Positions 15,644-24,036 of a stretch of 64,000 nt of DNA are shown here, piece after piece. The DNA is from Streptosporangium subroseum. GTDB taxonomy: Bacteria; Actinomycetota; Actinomycetes; Streptosporangiales; Streptosporangiaceae. The notes beneath the pieces are model-generated. The model was not told the DNA's origin and made no database searches. It worked only from the letters and a program-made list of their open reading frames with translations. Where the stretch lies: contig NZ_FZOD01000037.1 in assembly GCF_900188345.1 (NCBI RefSeq), forward strand, positions 1 to 64,000, read 5' to 3'. The number at the start of each line of letters is the position of its first letter. Within the stretch, counting starts at the first letter, position 1. Made by a program: the position numbers and the translations under genes.

Positions 15644-18169
15644 TCAGACGCCGCGGAGCTGGGCTCCGGTACGCTCGCCCGCCAGGGCCACGGCCGCGTC
15701 ACGGGCCGCGGTGGTCTCCTCGACGGTGAGCGTACGGTCGGAGGCCCGGAACCTCAGGGAGTAGGCGAGGGACTTCTTGCCCTCTCCGGCCTGGGCGCCG
15801 GTGTAGACGTCGAACAGGCGGATGGACTCCAGGAGCTCGCCCGCCCCCTCACGCAGTGCCGCCTCCACCGGGGCCACCGGGGTGTCCGCGTCGACGATGA
15901 GCGCGACGTCCTGGCTCGCGACCGGGTAGGCGGAGATCACGGGTGCCTGCGCCGAGCTGACCGGCAGCGACTCCAGCCTGGTCAGTTCCAGCTCCATCGC
16001 GCAGGTGCGCGGGGGCAGGCCGTACGCCTCGATGACGCGCGGGTGCAGCTCGCCGGCGTGGCCGATGAGCGTGTCTCCGGCGTACAGGGCGGCGCAGCGG
16101 CCCGGGTGCCAGGGCTCGTGCCGGTCGGCGCGGACGTCGAGGGTGACCCCGGCCTCGCGGGCGATCGTACGAGCCGCCTCGACGGCGTCCGCCCAGTCGG
16201 CGGCGCGGCCCCTGCCCCACCAGCCCGACGGGTCGAACTCCCCGGCCAGCACGACCCCGACCCGCAGGGGCTGAGCGGGCAGCGCGGCCTCGATAGAGGC
16301 GAGCTCCCGCTCGTCCGGCCTGTGTGCGACACCGAGCACCGGGGCCACCGCGGGGGCGTCCTTCGACGGGCGGTAGACCAGGCCCATCTCGAACAGCGCC
16401 ACGTCGCCCCAGCCCCGGCCCACGTTGCGGACCAGTGTCTTGAGCAGGCCCGGCAGCAGGGTGGTCCGCATCAGCGGCTCGTCCTCGCTGAGCGGGTTGG
16501 CCAGCCGTACGGCCAGGCGGCGCGCGTCGTCGGCGGGCAGCTGCAGGTTGTCGAAGTCACGCTCCCCGTTGAACGGGTAGGCGAGGGTCTCGACGTAGCC
16601 GGAGGCGGCCAGCGCCCGGCCGACCCGGCGGCGCAGCCGCTGAGCCTCGCTGAGACCGGTGCCCGCCGGGGCGGTCGGCAGGATCGAGGGCAGGTTCTCG
16701 TAGCCTTCGAGCCGGATGACCTCCTCGGCGAGGTCGTTCGGGTCGGTCAGGTCGGGCCGCCACGAGGGCGGGGTGACCTTCAGCATGTCCTCGCCGGTGA
16801 CCGCGAGCTTCGCGGCGATCTCGCCGGGGTCGGCCGGGCTCTCGGCCACGCCGCTCTCGACCGTGCAGCCGACCTGCTCCAGGCGGCGGATCACCGTCTC
16901 GCGATCATAGGTGGTCCCGGCGACCTTCCCGGGATGACCGCTCGGGATGAGGATGTGGACCGGCCGGACCGGGGCCGCGGCGTGGGTCACGCCCGGCTGG
17001 ATCGTGCCGCCGCCGAGCTCGGCCAGGAGCAGGGCCGCACGCCAGGAGGCCTGCAGCGGGAGCTCCCGGTCCACGCCCCGCTCGAAGCGCTTGGACGCCT
17101 CGCTGACCAGGTTGTGGCGGCGGGACATGCGGGCGGTGCCGCTGGGCGAGAAGTGCGCGGCCTCGATCACGATGTCGGTGGAGTCATCGGAGATCTCGGT
17201 GTGCAGACCTCCCATGGTCCCGGCCATCGAGATCGCACCCGACTGATCGGTGATCAGGATGTCTTCCGGGTTGAGCGTGCGCACGACGTGGTCGAGCGTC
17301 TCCAGCGTCTCGCCGGGCTCGGCCCTGCGCACGACGATCTCGCCGGTCAGCTTCGTGGCGTCGAAGGCGTGCAGGGGCTGGCCGAGCTCCAGCATGACGT
17401 AGTTGGTGACGTCCACGGCCAGCGAGACCGGGCGCATGCCGGCGCGGGAGAGCCGTGCCCGCATCCACGGCGGGCTCTCGGCCGAGGGGTCGAACCCCCG
17501 GATCTCGCGCAGCACGAAGCGATCGCACGCCGACGGATCGGCGATCGAGGCCGGGTAGGACGGACCGGACTCGGCGGGCGGCGAGACGTCGGCCGGGTCG
17601 AGGAACGCCGAGTCGAAGGCGGTGGCGGCCTCGCGGGCCACGCCCCGGATGGAGAGCGCGTAGCCGATGTCCGGGGTGATCTCCAGCTCGATCACGTCGT
17701 CGCGCAGGTCGAGCAACTCGACCACGTCGACGCCGATCGGGGTGCCCTTGGGCAGCACGAGGATGCCGGGCGAGGAGTCGGCCATGCCGAGCTCCGCCTC
17801 CGAGCAGATCATGCCGTCGGACAGGCGTCCGTAGGTCTTGCGCGAGGCGATCTCGAACCCACCGGGCAGTACGGCGCCGGGCAACGCGACCGGGACGCGG
17901 TCTCCGACCTCGAAGTTGGTCGCGCCGCAGACGATCTCACGCGGCGTGGCCTCCCCCACCTCGACCTGGCAGTGGCGAATCGGCTTCTTGAAGCCCTCCA
18001 GCAGCTCGATCGCGAGCACCTCGCCGACGACCACGTTCTTGATGTCGTGGCCGTAGGAGGTGACGCCCTCCAGCTTGAGTCCGGCGGCGGTGAGCTTCTC
18101 GGCGACCTCGTGAGCGGTGACCGCGGGGAGATCGACGTACTCCCGCAGCCATGAAAGCGGGACCTTCAT
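15644..18169 (-). CDS. pheT: Phenylalanyl-tRNA synthetase beta subunit
   Basis: 841 residues, the normal length for the bacterial beta chain of the (alpha-beta)2 enzyme. It begins MKVPLSWLREYVDLP, followed by the EMAP/tRNA-binding-like domain (about 40-150), the B3/B4 editing region around 210-380 with RFERGVDRELP, the B5 domain and the catalytic-like fold. The C-terminal ferredoxin-fold anticodon-binding domain lies at about 745-840 (SAYPVASQDVALIVD). The ATG overlaps the pheS stop by one base (TGATG). The open frame continues 63 codons upstream but only as a shadow of pheS. Confidence 0.97.
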   Translation of the reverse strand: MKVPLSWLREYVDLPAVTAHEVAEKLTAAGLKLEGVTSYGHDIKNVVVGEVLAIELLEGFKKPIRHCQVEVGEATPREIVCGATNFEVGDRVPVALPGAVLPGGFEIASRKTYGRLSDGMICSEAELGMADSSPGILVLPKGTPIGVDVVELLDLRDDVIELEITPDIGYALSIRGVAREAATAFDSAFLDPADVSPPAESGPSYPASIADPSACDRFVLREIRGFDPSAESPPWMRARLSRAGMRPVSLAVDVTNYVMLELGQPLHAFDATKLTGEIVVRRAEPGETLETLDHVVRTLNPEDILITDQSGAISMAGTMGGLHTEISDDSTDIVIEAAHFSPSGTARMSRRHNLVSEASKRFERGVDRELPLQASWRAALLLAELGGGTIQPGVTHAAAPVRPVHILIPSGHPGKVAGTTYDRETVIRRLEQVGCTVESGVAESPADPGEIAAKLAVTGEDMLKVTPPSWRPDLTDPNDLAEEVIRLEGYENLPSILPTAPAGTGLSEAQRLRRRVGRALAASGYVETLAYPFNGERDFDNLQLPADDARRLAVRLANPLSEDEPLMRTTLLPGLLKTLVRNVGRGWGDVALFEMGLVYRPSKDAPAVAPVLGVAHRPDERELASIEAALPAQPLRVGVVLAGEFDPSGWWGRGRAADWADAVEAARTIAREAGVTLDVRADRHEPWHPGRCAALYAGDTLIGHAGELHPRVIEAYGLPPRTCAMELELTRLESLPVSSAQAPVISAYPVASQDVALIVDADTPVAPVEAALREGAGELLESIRLFDVYTGAQAGEGKKSLAYSLRFRASDRTLTVEETTAARDAAVALAGERTGAQLRGV

Positions 18170-19266
18170 CAGACCTCCATTCCGAAGGGAAGCGTGAAAC
18201 GAACGTCTCCCTCGACCATGTCGCGCATGTCCTCGGCATTGTGGCGGAACATCAGGGTGCGCTCGACGCCCATGCCGAAGGCGAAGCCGCTGTAGCGGCC
18301 GGGGTCGACACCGCAGGCGATGAGCACCCGCGGGTTGACCATGCCGCAGCCGCCCCACTCGATCCAGCCCTCCGACTTGCAGGTGCGGCAGGGCGGGTTG
18401 CCGGGAATCGCGGAGTCACCGCGGCAGACGAAGCACTTCAGGTCCATCTCGGCCGAGGGCTCGGTGAACGGGAAGTAGTTCGGCCGGAACCGGGTGGTGA
18501 TGCCCTCGCCGAACATGACCTCGGCGAAGCGGTCCAGGGTGCCCTTGAGGTGGGCCATGGTCAGGCCCTCGTCGATCGCCAGCCCCTCGATCTGGTGGAA
18601 GACCGGGGTGTGGGTTGCGTCGAGCTCGTCGGTGCGGAACACCTTGCCCGGGGCGATCACGTAGATCGGGGGCTTGCGGCTGAGCAGCGTCCGGATCTGC
18701 ACCGGGGAGGTCTGGGTCCGCAGCACCTTGCCCGAGTCGACGGACTCCACGAAGAAGGTGTCGTGCTCGGAACGCGCCGGATGGTCGGGGGAGATGTTCA
18801 GGGCGTCGAAGTTGAACCACTCCCCTTCCAGCTCGGGCCCCTCGGCCACCCCGTAGCCCATCGCGACGAACACGTCGGCGATGCGCTCCTGCAGCGTGGT
18901 CAGCGGGTGCCGGGCGCCGTGCGGGGCCCGGCCGGAGGGCAGCGTGACGTCGACGGTCTCCTCGACGAGGACCCGCTCGTCGCGCTCGGCCTCCAGCTCG
19001 GCCTGGCGCACGGCGAGGCCTTCGGCGATGGCCTTGCGGGCACCGCCGATGCGCTTGCCCGCCTCGGCGCGGGCCGCCGGGGGCAACACACCGATCTCAC
19101 GGTTGGCCAGGGCGATCGGCGAGCGATCACCGACGTGCGTGAGCCGTACCTGCTTGAGTTCGTCGAGGTCGCGCGCCGCCTTGATGGCGTCGAGCGCGTC
19201 GGCCTGCATGCGCGCCATCTCATCGGCGTGCAGCGGGGTCACCTCAACGGGGTCGTAGTTAGACAA
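18169..19266 (-). CDS. pheS: Phenylalanyl-tRNA synthetase alpha subunit
   Basis: 365 residues, catalytic chain of a class II synthetase. Motif 2 and 3 regions include the FRTDELDATHTPVFHQIEG segment and the C-terminal GMGVERTLMFR. Residues 1-100 form the N-terminal coiled coil that binds tRNA. TTG at 19266 (MSNYDPVE) is chosen because CGGAG lies 6 bases upstream and the length then matches the family; the open frame reaches 19329. It is one base out of phase with pheT at a coupled junction. A promoter with TTGGCC and TAGACT lies just upstream. Confidence 0.95.
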   Translation of the reverse strand: MSNYDPVEVTPLHADEMARMQADALDAIKAARDLDELKQVRLTHVGDRSPIALANREIGVLPPAARAEAGKRIGGARKAIAEGLAVRQAELEAERDERVLVEETVDVTLPSGRAPHGARHPLTTLQERIADVFVAMGYGVAEGPELEGEWFNFDALNISPDHPARSEHDTFFVESVDSGKVLRTQTSPVQIRTLLSRKPPIYVIAPGKVFRTDELDATHTPVFHQIEGLAIDEGLTMAHLKGTLDRFAEVMFGEGITTRFRPNYFPFTEPSAEMDLKCFVCRGDSAIPGNPPCRTCKSEGWIEWGGCGMVNPRVLIACGVDPGRYSGFAFGMGVERTLMFRHNAEDMRDMVEGDVRFTLPFGMEV

Positions 19267-19301
19267 GAGAGAGCTCCGAATCCAGGGCTTGAGCGGCCAT
19301 G

Positions 19302-19329
19302 AGTCTAGTCGGGAAAGCCCACCGGCCAA
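19302..19329 (-). promoter_or_regulatory. Candidate pheST promoter
   Basis: Minus strand: -35 TTGGCC (19329-19324), 16-base spacer, -10 TAGACT (19307-19302). It lies within the 72-base gap between the histidine kinase gene and pheS and would give a leader of about 30 bases, too short for a T-box. Confidence 0.45.
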
Positions 19330-19338
19330 GAATCCGCG

Positions 19339-20421
19339 TCAGGCGAAGTCAGGGGTGCCGGTGGGCACCATAAATCGAAACTCGGCCCCGCCCTCGGGCC
19401 CCCGCTGCACGGAGATGGTGCCGCCGTGGGCCTCGATCAGGCCTTTGACGATGAACAGGCCGAGACCGGTACCGCCGCGGCGGCGGGCGTTGCCCCGCCA
19501 GAACTGCTGGAACACGCGCGTGACCAGCTCGGGCGGGATGCCCTCTCCCTGGTCGCGGACGGACACGGTCACTCCCCATTCGTTCGGCTCAACACTTATT
19601 GTCACCGTACCGCGCCCGTGACGCACCGCGTTTTCCATCAGGTTGGCCAGCACCTGATCGATCTTGTCCTGGTCGAGCCAGGTCTCCGGAAGCTCGCCGC
19701 CCATCTCCAGCCGGAAACGGTCATCCGGCTCCCCCGCAGCCACCCGGCCCGCGATGATCTTACGGATCCTGGCGGGGATGTCGACCACCTGGCGGTGGAT
19801 CTCCAACCGCCCGGACTCGATCCGGGACACGTCGAGCAGCTCGGTGATCAGCCGGGTCACTCGGTCGGCGTCGGCGTTGACCGTCTCCAGCATGACCAGT
19901 TTCTGGTCATCGGTGAAGCGGGTCCACTTGGCCAGGAGGGTCGCGGTGAACCCCTTGACGCTGGTCAGCGGGGATCGGAGCTCATGGGCGACGGTGGAGA
20001 CCAGGTCGGCGCGGCTGCGCTCCAGGCGGGCGCGGGCACCGGCGTCACGCAGCGTGATCACCACCCGGACGATCTCCCCACCCCGCTCGGGGGTGCGCAC
20101 CAGACGCGCGGCCACGAGCATCTCCTGGCCGCCGGGGGTGCGCAGCGAAAGCTCCGGCTGGCGGGTGCGGGTGGGCAGCCCACCATAGGTGTCGAGCCAC
20201 TTCCACCAGTCGCGCCCGTCGCGGTCGCGGAAGGAGAACACATCCCGCAGATGCCGGCCGACGGCCTGATCGTGGGTGACGCCCGTGAGACGGGCCGCGG
20301 CGCGGTTGACGGTCAGCACATGGCCGTCCCTGTCGGTCACGACGAGCCCGTCAGGAAGATCGTTTACGTCGATCACAGACGCGGTGTCAGCGCTCCGCTC
20401 GTCGATGTGTTCGCCGTGCAC
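19339..20421 (-). CDS. PAS-domain sensor histidine kinase (orphan)
   Basis: 360 residues, no membrane segment or signal peptide, so probably cytoplasmic. A PAS domain covers about 15-125 (LPDGLVVTDRDGHVLTVNR). The HisKA dimerisation domain carries the phosphoacceptor H146 in STVAHELRSPL. The HATPase domain shows the N box NLMENAVRHG, DQGEGIPPE and GTGLGLFIVKG. All catalytic boxes are present, so it should autophosphorylate. No response regulator gene lies nearby. From memory a kinase also sits between pheS and a SpoU methylase in Streptomyces, which would make the position conserved. The start is GTG at 20421. Confidence 0.92.
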   Translation of the reverse strand: MHGEHIDERSADTASVIDVNDLPDGLVVTDRDGHVLTVNRAAARLTGVTHDQAVGRHLRDVFSFRDRDGRDWWKWLDTYGGLPTRTRQPELSLRTPGGQEMLVAARLVRTPERGGEIVRVVITLRDAGARARLERSRADLVSTVAHELRSPLTSVKGFTATLLAKWTRFTDDQKLVMLETVNADADRVTRLITELLDVSRIESGRLEIHRQVVDIPARIRKIIAGRVAAGEPDDRFRLEMGGELPETWLDQDKIDQVLANLMENAVRHGRGTVTISVEPNEWGVTVSVRDQGEGIPPELVTRVFQQFWRGNARRRGGTGLGLFIVKGLIEAHGGTISVQRGPEGGAEFRFMVPTGTPDFA

Positions 20422-20498
20422 GACCCCGCCTCCTCGACGCTACAGGGCCGACAATAGCGGGTTTCCCACGTTGTACGGCAGCCCCGGAGCGCGGGGCC

Positions 20499-21314
20499 TC
20501 ACCCAGCACCGGGACCGGTGCGCTGGGATCGGGCAGATGCGTACAGACATACCGCGGCGGCGGTCGCGAGGTTCAGGCTCTCGGCCCGGCCGTAGATGGG
20601 CACCTGCACCACCTCGTCGGCCAGCCGCAGGATTTCCTCCGGAAGTCCCCATGCCTCGTTGCCGAAGATCCACGCGGTCGGACCGGACAGATCCACGTCG
20701 TCCAGGGTCTGCTTGCCCGCGCCGTCGGCGGCGAGCACCCGCAGCCCGGTGTCCTTCAGCTTCCGTACGGCCTCCGCCACCGGGACCCCCGTGGTGACCG
20801 GGAGATGGAACAGGCTGCCGGCGCTGGCCCGTACGCATTTGCCGTTGTAGGGGTCCACCGAGGCGTCGGTGAAGACCACCGCGTCGGCGCCCGCCGCGTC
20901 GGCCGTGCGCAGCACGGTGCCCGCGTTGCCGGGGTCGCGGACGTGGGCGAGCACGGCCACCAGCCTGGCCTCGGCGGTCACGGCGCGTTCCAGGGGCACG
21001 TGCACGAAACGGCACACGGCCAGCAGCCCCTGCGGGGTGACGGTCTGGGCGAGTTCGGTCATGACCTCGCCGCTGGCCCGGAAGAGGGGCACCCCGGCGA
21101 GGGTGGCGGCGGTGATGATCTCGGCGTGCCGCAGCTCGGCGTCGGCGGTGGCGAACAGCTCCATGACGACGCCGTCCAGCGCGAGCGCCTCACGAACCGC
21201 CTGCGGCCCCTCGGCCAAAAAGGAACGGTCACGGTCCCTGAAGGCCCGTTTGGTCAGCCGCCGCACGGCCTTGACCCGCGGCGACTTGATGTTGGTCAGC
21301 TCAGATCCGGCCAT
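20499..21314 (-). CDS. TrmH/SpoU family RNA 2'-O-methyltransferase
   Basis: 271 residues. An N-terminal substrate-binding domain (KSPRVKAVRRLTKRAFRDR, about 9-27) is followed by the SPOUT knot domain. Its motif 1 is NAGTVLRTADAAGA near 145-158, motif 2 is IFGNEAWGLPEE and motif 3 ends in SLNLATAAAVCLY. These bind S-adenosylmethionine in the trefoil knot. The target is probably 23S rRNA, given the family and the position next to ribosomal protein genes, but tRNA is possible. The start is ATG at 21314, 72 bases past rplT. Confidence 0.9.
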   Translation of the reverse strand: MAGSELTNIKSPRVKAVRRLTKRAFRDRDRSFLAEGPQAVREALALDGVVMELFATADAELRHAEIITAATLAGVPLFRASGEVMTELAQTVTPQGLLAVCRFVHVPLERAVTAEARLVAVLAHVRDPGNAGTVLRTADAAGADAVVFTDASVDPYNGKCVRASAGSLFHLPVTTGVPVAEAVRKLKDTGLRVLAADGAGKQTLDDVDLSGPTAWIFGNEAWGLPEEILRLADEVVQVPIYGRAESLNLATAAAVCLYASARSQRTGPGAG

Positions 21315-21335
21315 GCCCGTCCCCCAAGAATGCGA

Positions 21336-21369
21336 ATGCGGCCCACAGCGTGATCGCTGCGGGCCGCAT
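21336..21369 (-). terminator. Terminator hairpin after rplT
   Basis: ATGCGGCCC pairs with GGGCCGCAT; inside it CAGCG pairs with CGCTG around a TGAT loop, giving a 14-pair stem with a single A-C mismatch. It lies 17 bases past the rplT stop and closes the infC-rpmI-rplT operon. Confidence 0.7.
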
Positions 21370-21385
21370 ATTCGTCAGTGCCGGC

Positions 21386-21769
21386 TCAGCCGGCGACCGG
21401 CGCGTTCACGTCGGACGGGAGCGCCTTCTTGGCGGCCTCGACCAGAGTCGCGAACGTGGCGGTGTCGTTGACCGCGAGGTCAGCGAGGATCTTGCGGTCG
21501 ACCTCGATGGAGGCGAGGCGCAGACCCTGGATGAGCCGGTTGTACGTGATGCCGTTCTGGCGGGCAGCGGCGTTGATGCGCTGGATCCAGAGACGGCGGA
21601 AGGTGCCCTTGCGATCCTTGCGGTCGCGGTAGGCGTAGGTCATCGAGTGGAGCATCTGCTCCTTGGCCTTGCGGTACAGCCTGGATCGCTGACCCCGGTA
21701 GCCCTTCGCCCGCTCGAGAACGACCTTGCGCTTCTTCTTGGCGTTGATCGCCCGCTTGACGCGTGCCAT
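21386..21769 (-). CDS. rplT: Ribosomal protein L20
   Basis: 127 residues, large-subunit assembly protein that binds 23S rRNA. The highly basic N-terminus (MARVKRAINAKKKRK), GYRGQRSRLYRKAKEQ and the compact C-terminal domain with GLRLASIEVDRK are typical. It is last in infC-rpmI-rplT, 25 bases after rpmI. In other bacteria L20 represses this operon by binding the mRNA leader; whether this holds here is unknown. Confidence 0.98.
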   Translation of the reverse strand: MARVKRAINAKKKRKVVLERAKGYRGQRSRLYRKAKEQMLHSMTYAYRDRKDRKGTFRRLWIQRINAAARQNGITYNRLIQGLRLASIEVDRKILADLAVNDTATFATLVEAAKKALPSDVNAPVAG

Positions 21770-21794
21770 GTGAATCTATCTCCCCGGGGGCCGG

Positions 21795-21989
21795 TTACTT
21801 AGCGAGCAGCTTCTTGATCTTCTTGGAGTCGGCATCGGAGAGCACGACATCAGACTTGAGACGGCGCATGAACTTCGACGACTTGTGCTCGGCGTAGTGC
21901 GCACGGTTGGCACGACGGCGAACGAGCTTGCCGGAGCCGGTGACCCGGAACCGCTTCTTCGCACCGCTGTGCGTCTTCATCTTCGGCAT
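21795..21989 (-). CDS. rpmI: Ribosomal protein L35
   Basis: 64 residues, small basic protein with the family opening MPKMKTHSGAKKRF and VTGSGKLVRRRANRAH. Full length. It lies between infC and rplT in the standard order. Confidence 0.98.
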   Translation of the reverse strand: MPKMKTHSGAKKRFRVTGSGKLVRRRANRAHYAEHKSSKFMRRLKSDVVLSDADSKKIKKLLAK

Positions 21990-22119
21990 CTCAGCCGTCT
22001 CTCCCTCTATCGTGCCTATGTCCCGGGCCGGTGACCCAAGTCAAGGGCATGCCTGACTGCGAGACCGGACCCGGTCTCGGCTTGATCTCGTCACTACCTG
22101 ATGGTTCAGGCTATGCGAG

Positions 22120-22773
22120 TCACTCCTGCGGAGCGGCTACCGCGTCACTGACCGACGCCTCATCCTCGACGAGCGTCTCGTCGGCGGCTGATGCCTGGTC
22201 CTCAGAAGGGTCCTCGTCATGCCGTGCCTTGGCCGCCGCCTTCTCGGCCTTGGCCTCGGCCTTCTTCTTGTGCGGGCCGATCACCATGATCATGTTTCGG
22301 CCGTCCTGCTTGGGCTGGGACTCGACGAAGCCAAGCTCCGTGACATCCTCCGCCAGACGCTGCAGGAGCCGGAAACCCAGCTCGGGCCGGGACTGCTCCC
22401 GTCCGCGGAACATGATCGTAACCTTGACCTTGTCGCCGGCCTTGAGGAACCGCACCACGTGACCCTTCTTGGTCTCGTAGTCGTGCGGGTCGATCTTCGG
22501 CCGGAGCTTGATCTCCTTGATGATCGTGTACGCCTGGTTACGGCGCGCCTCGCGTGCCTTCATCGCGGACTCGTACTTGAACTTGCCGTAGTCCATGAGC
22601 TTGCACACTGGCGGGCGAGCCGTGGCTGCGACCTCAACGAGGTCGAGGTCTGATTCCTGAGCCAGCTTCAAAGCATCGCCGATGGAGACGATGCCCACCT
22701 GTTCGCCGTTCGGGCCGACGAGGCGGACCTCGGGCACGCGAATACGGTCATTGATGCGGGGCTCGGCGCTGAT
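22120..22773 (-). CDS. infC: Translation initiation factor IF-3, apparently starting at ATC
   Basis: 217 residues. Binds the 30S subunit, prevents premature 50S joining and checks the start codon. The N-domain begins SAEPRINDRIRVPEVRL, the linker is a Lys/Arg-rich helix (YESAMKAREARRNQ), and the C-domain has GHVVRFLKAGDKVKVTIMFR and DGRNMIMV. An acidic extension of about 35 residues ends the protein. Homology begins at an ATC codon (22773) 4 bases after AGGAGG; no ATG, GTG or TTG fits this site. The open frame continues to an alternative start at 22911 through poorly conserved sequence. IF-3 genes of other bacteria use AUU, AUC or AUA so that IF-3 represses its own synthesis; that reading is preferred. 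Confidence 0.92.
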   Translation of the reverse strand: MSAEPRINDRIRVPEVRLVGPNGEQVGIVSIGDALKLAQESDLDLVEVAATARPPVCKLMDYGKFKYESAMKAREARRNQAYTIIKEIKLRPKIDPHDYETKKGHVVRFLKAGDKVKVTIMFRGREQSRPELGFRLLQRLAEDVTELGFVESQPKQDGRNMIMVIGPHKKKAEAKAEKAAAKARHDEDPSEDQASAADETLVEDEASVSDAVAAPQE

Positions 22774-23060
22774 GGGGCCTCCTAGGTTTGCGATCCGCGG
22801 CCGCCCTTCGGACGGCTGCCACATGCTCGATCGTGCCGGGAGGTCGCAGAACGCACGCCGTTTCAGGTCGTAGAACGCGAAATGCCCCGCACGTCGCGCA
22901 TGCGGGGCCACACGAACTCACAAGCATCTGACGCCGTAAGCTCTCCGGAATTACCCGGTGTGATCCTTGACCCGTCGACCTCGCGGTCAATCAGGTGGGA
23001 GATGAACCTCCGCTTGCGCGTCCGGCAGGCATGCCGGACCGATCGAGTAGTTACATTACC
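22774..23060 (-). promoter_or_regulatory. Structured leader of the infC-rpmI-rplT operon
   Basis: About 285 untranslated bases with two perfect hairpins. GTCCGGCA/TGCCGGAC with a 4-base loop lies at 23039-23020. GCCCCGCA/TGCGGGGC with a 9-base loop lies at 22908-22884, followed by ATTTCG, which resembles an attenuator. The AGGAGG site of infC closes the leader. L20-responsive leaders precede this operon in Firmicutes; here only the position and structure are suggestive. Bases 23061-23211 hold the promoter and no gene. Confidence 0.4.
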
Positions 23061-23082
23061 ACAACCACGGACGTCGTCCGAA
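23053..23082 (-). promoter_or_regulatory. Candidate infC operon promoter
   Basis: Minus strand: -35 TTCGGA (23082-23077), 18-base spacer, -10 TAATGT (23058-23053). The -10 is in the most AT-rich part of the gap; the -35 is weak. Confidence 0.35.
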
Positions 23083-23211
23083 TCATCCCGGCGCGTAATC
23101 GCCGAGTCGGCGTCCGGTGATTCCGTTGTGCGACGCCAAGACCATTGACATGCAAAAACCATGCGAAAAGCCGGTCAACACGAGGCTCCCGCTCCCCTGG
23201 CTCCACGCCGG

Positions 23212-24036
23212 TCAGCTCGCAGGAGCGGCTCGCCTAACGATCTCGGCCCTGGCCGCCGCGCGCATCGCCTCGACGGGCACGCCCGTCCGGCCGGTCATCA
23301 GCTCGACCTGCCGGACCGCCTGGTGCAGGAGCATCGGGAAGCCCCCGACGACGATGCCGCCGCCCTCTGCCACGGCCGCCGCCAGGCGGGTGGGCCAGGG
23401 CGCGTAGACCACGTCGAAGAGGGCGGGCACGCCCGACAGCAGATCGGCGAAGCCGTCGGCGGCCCCGGAGGGCAGGGTCGAGATGATCAGGTCCACCTCG
23501 AGCACGGTGTCGATCTTGTCGAAGGTCTGCACCGTCAGGGTCACGCCCAGCCGCTCGGCCACCTCGGCGGTCTCCCCGGCTCTGGCCGGGTCGCGGACCA
23601 CCAGGGTGGCCTCACCCAGGCCCAGCTCGCGCAGGGCGGCCAGCGCGGAGGCTGAGGTGGCCCCTCCGCCGAGGATCGTCGCCGCCCTGGGCGGGGCCAC
23701 GCCCGCCTCGGCGAGCGCCTGGACGATGCCGTGGACGTCGGTGTTGTCACCGTGCAGGCCGCCGCCCGAGAAGATCACGGTGTTGGCCCCGCCGACCTCG
23801 ACCGCGAGCTCGGAGACCGTGTCGAGCAGCGGCAGAACGGCCCGCTTGAGCGGCATCGTCAGCGACAGGCCCGCCCACTCGTGCCCGAGCCCGGCGATCA
23901 GGCCGCCCAGCCCCGCCTCGTCGCACTCGATCGCCTCGTAGCGCCAGTCGTGCAGGCCGAGGCCCTCGTAGGCGGCGCGGTGCAGGGAGGGCGACAGCGA
24001 GTGGGCGATCGGCGAGCCCAGGACCGCCGCTCTCAT
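23212..24036 (-). CDS. aroE: Shikimate dehydrogenase
   Basis: 274 residues; reduces 3-dehydroshikimate to shikimate with NADPH in the aromatic amino acid pathway. The N-terminal substrate domain opens AVLGSPIAHSLSPSLHRAAY with the SLSPS shikimate site, the catalytic lysine is in TMPLKRAV and the paired aspartate in GDNTDVHG. The Rossmann domain has ILGGGATS rather than the usual GxGGxA-type glycine pattern. The C-terminal FPMLLHQA is conserved. ATG overlaps the mltG stop as ATGA, a mltG-aroE order common in actinobacteria. Confidence 0.95.
   Translation of the reverse strand: MRAAVLGSPIAHSLSPSLHRAAYEGLGLHDWRYEAIECDEAGLGGLIAGLGHEWAGLSLTMPLKRAVLPLLDTVSELAVEVGGANTVIFSGGGLHGDNTDVHGIVQALAEAGVAPPRAATILGGGATSASALAALRELGLGEATLVVRDPARAGETAEVAERLGVTLTVQTFDKIDTVLEVDLIISTLPSGAADGFADLLSGVPALFDVVYAPWPTRLAAAVAEGGGIVVGGFPMLLHQAVRQVELMTGRTGVPVEAMRAAARAEIVRRAAPAS

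Noticed and set aside
15590..18154. 854-codon plus-strand frame opposite pheT
   Set aside because: Exact antisense of the pheT reading frame; composition (Arg, Gly, Val, Asp) is that of a GC-rich shadow, with no motif.
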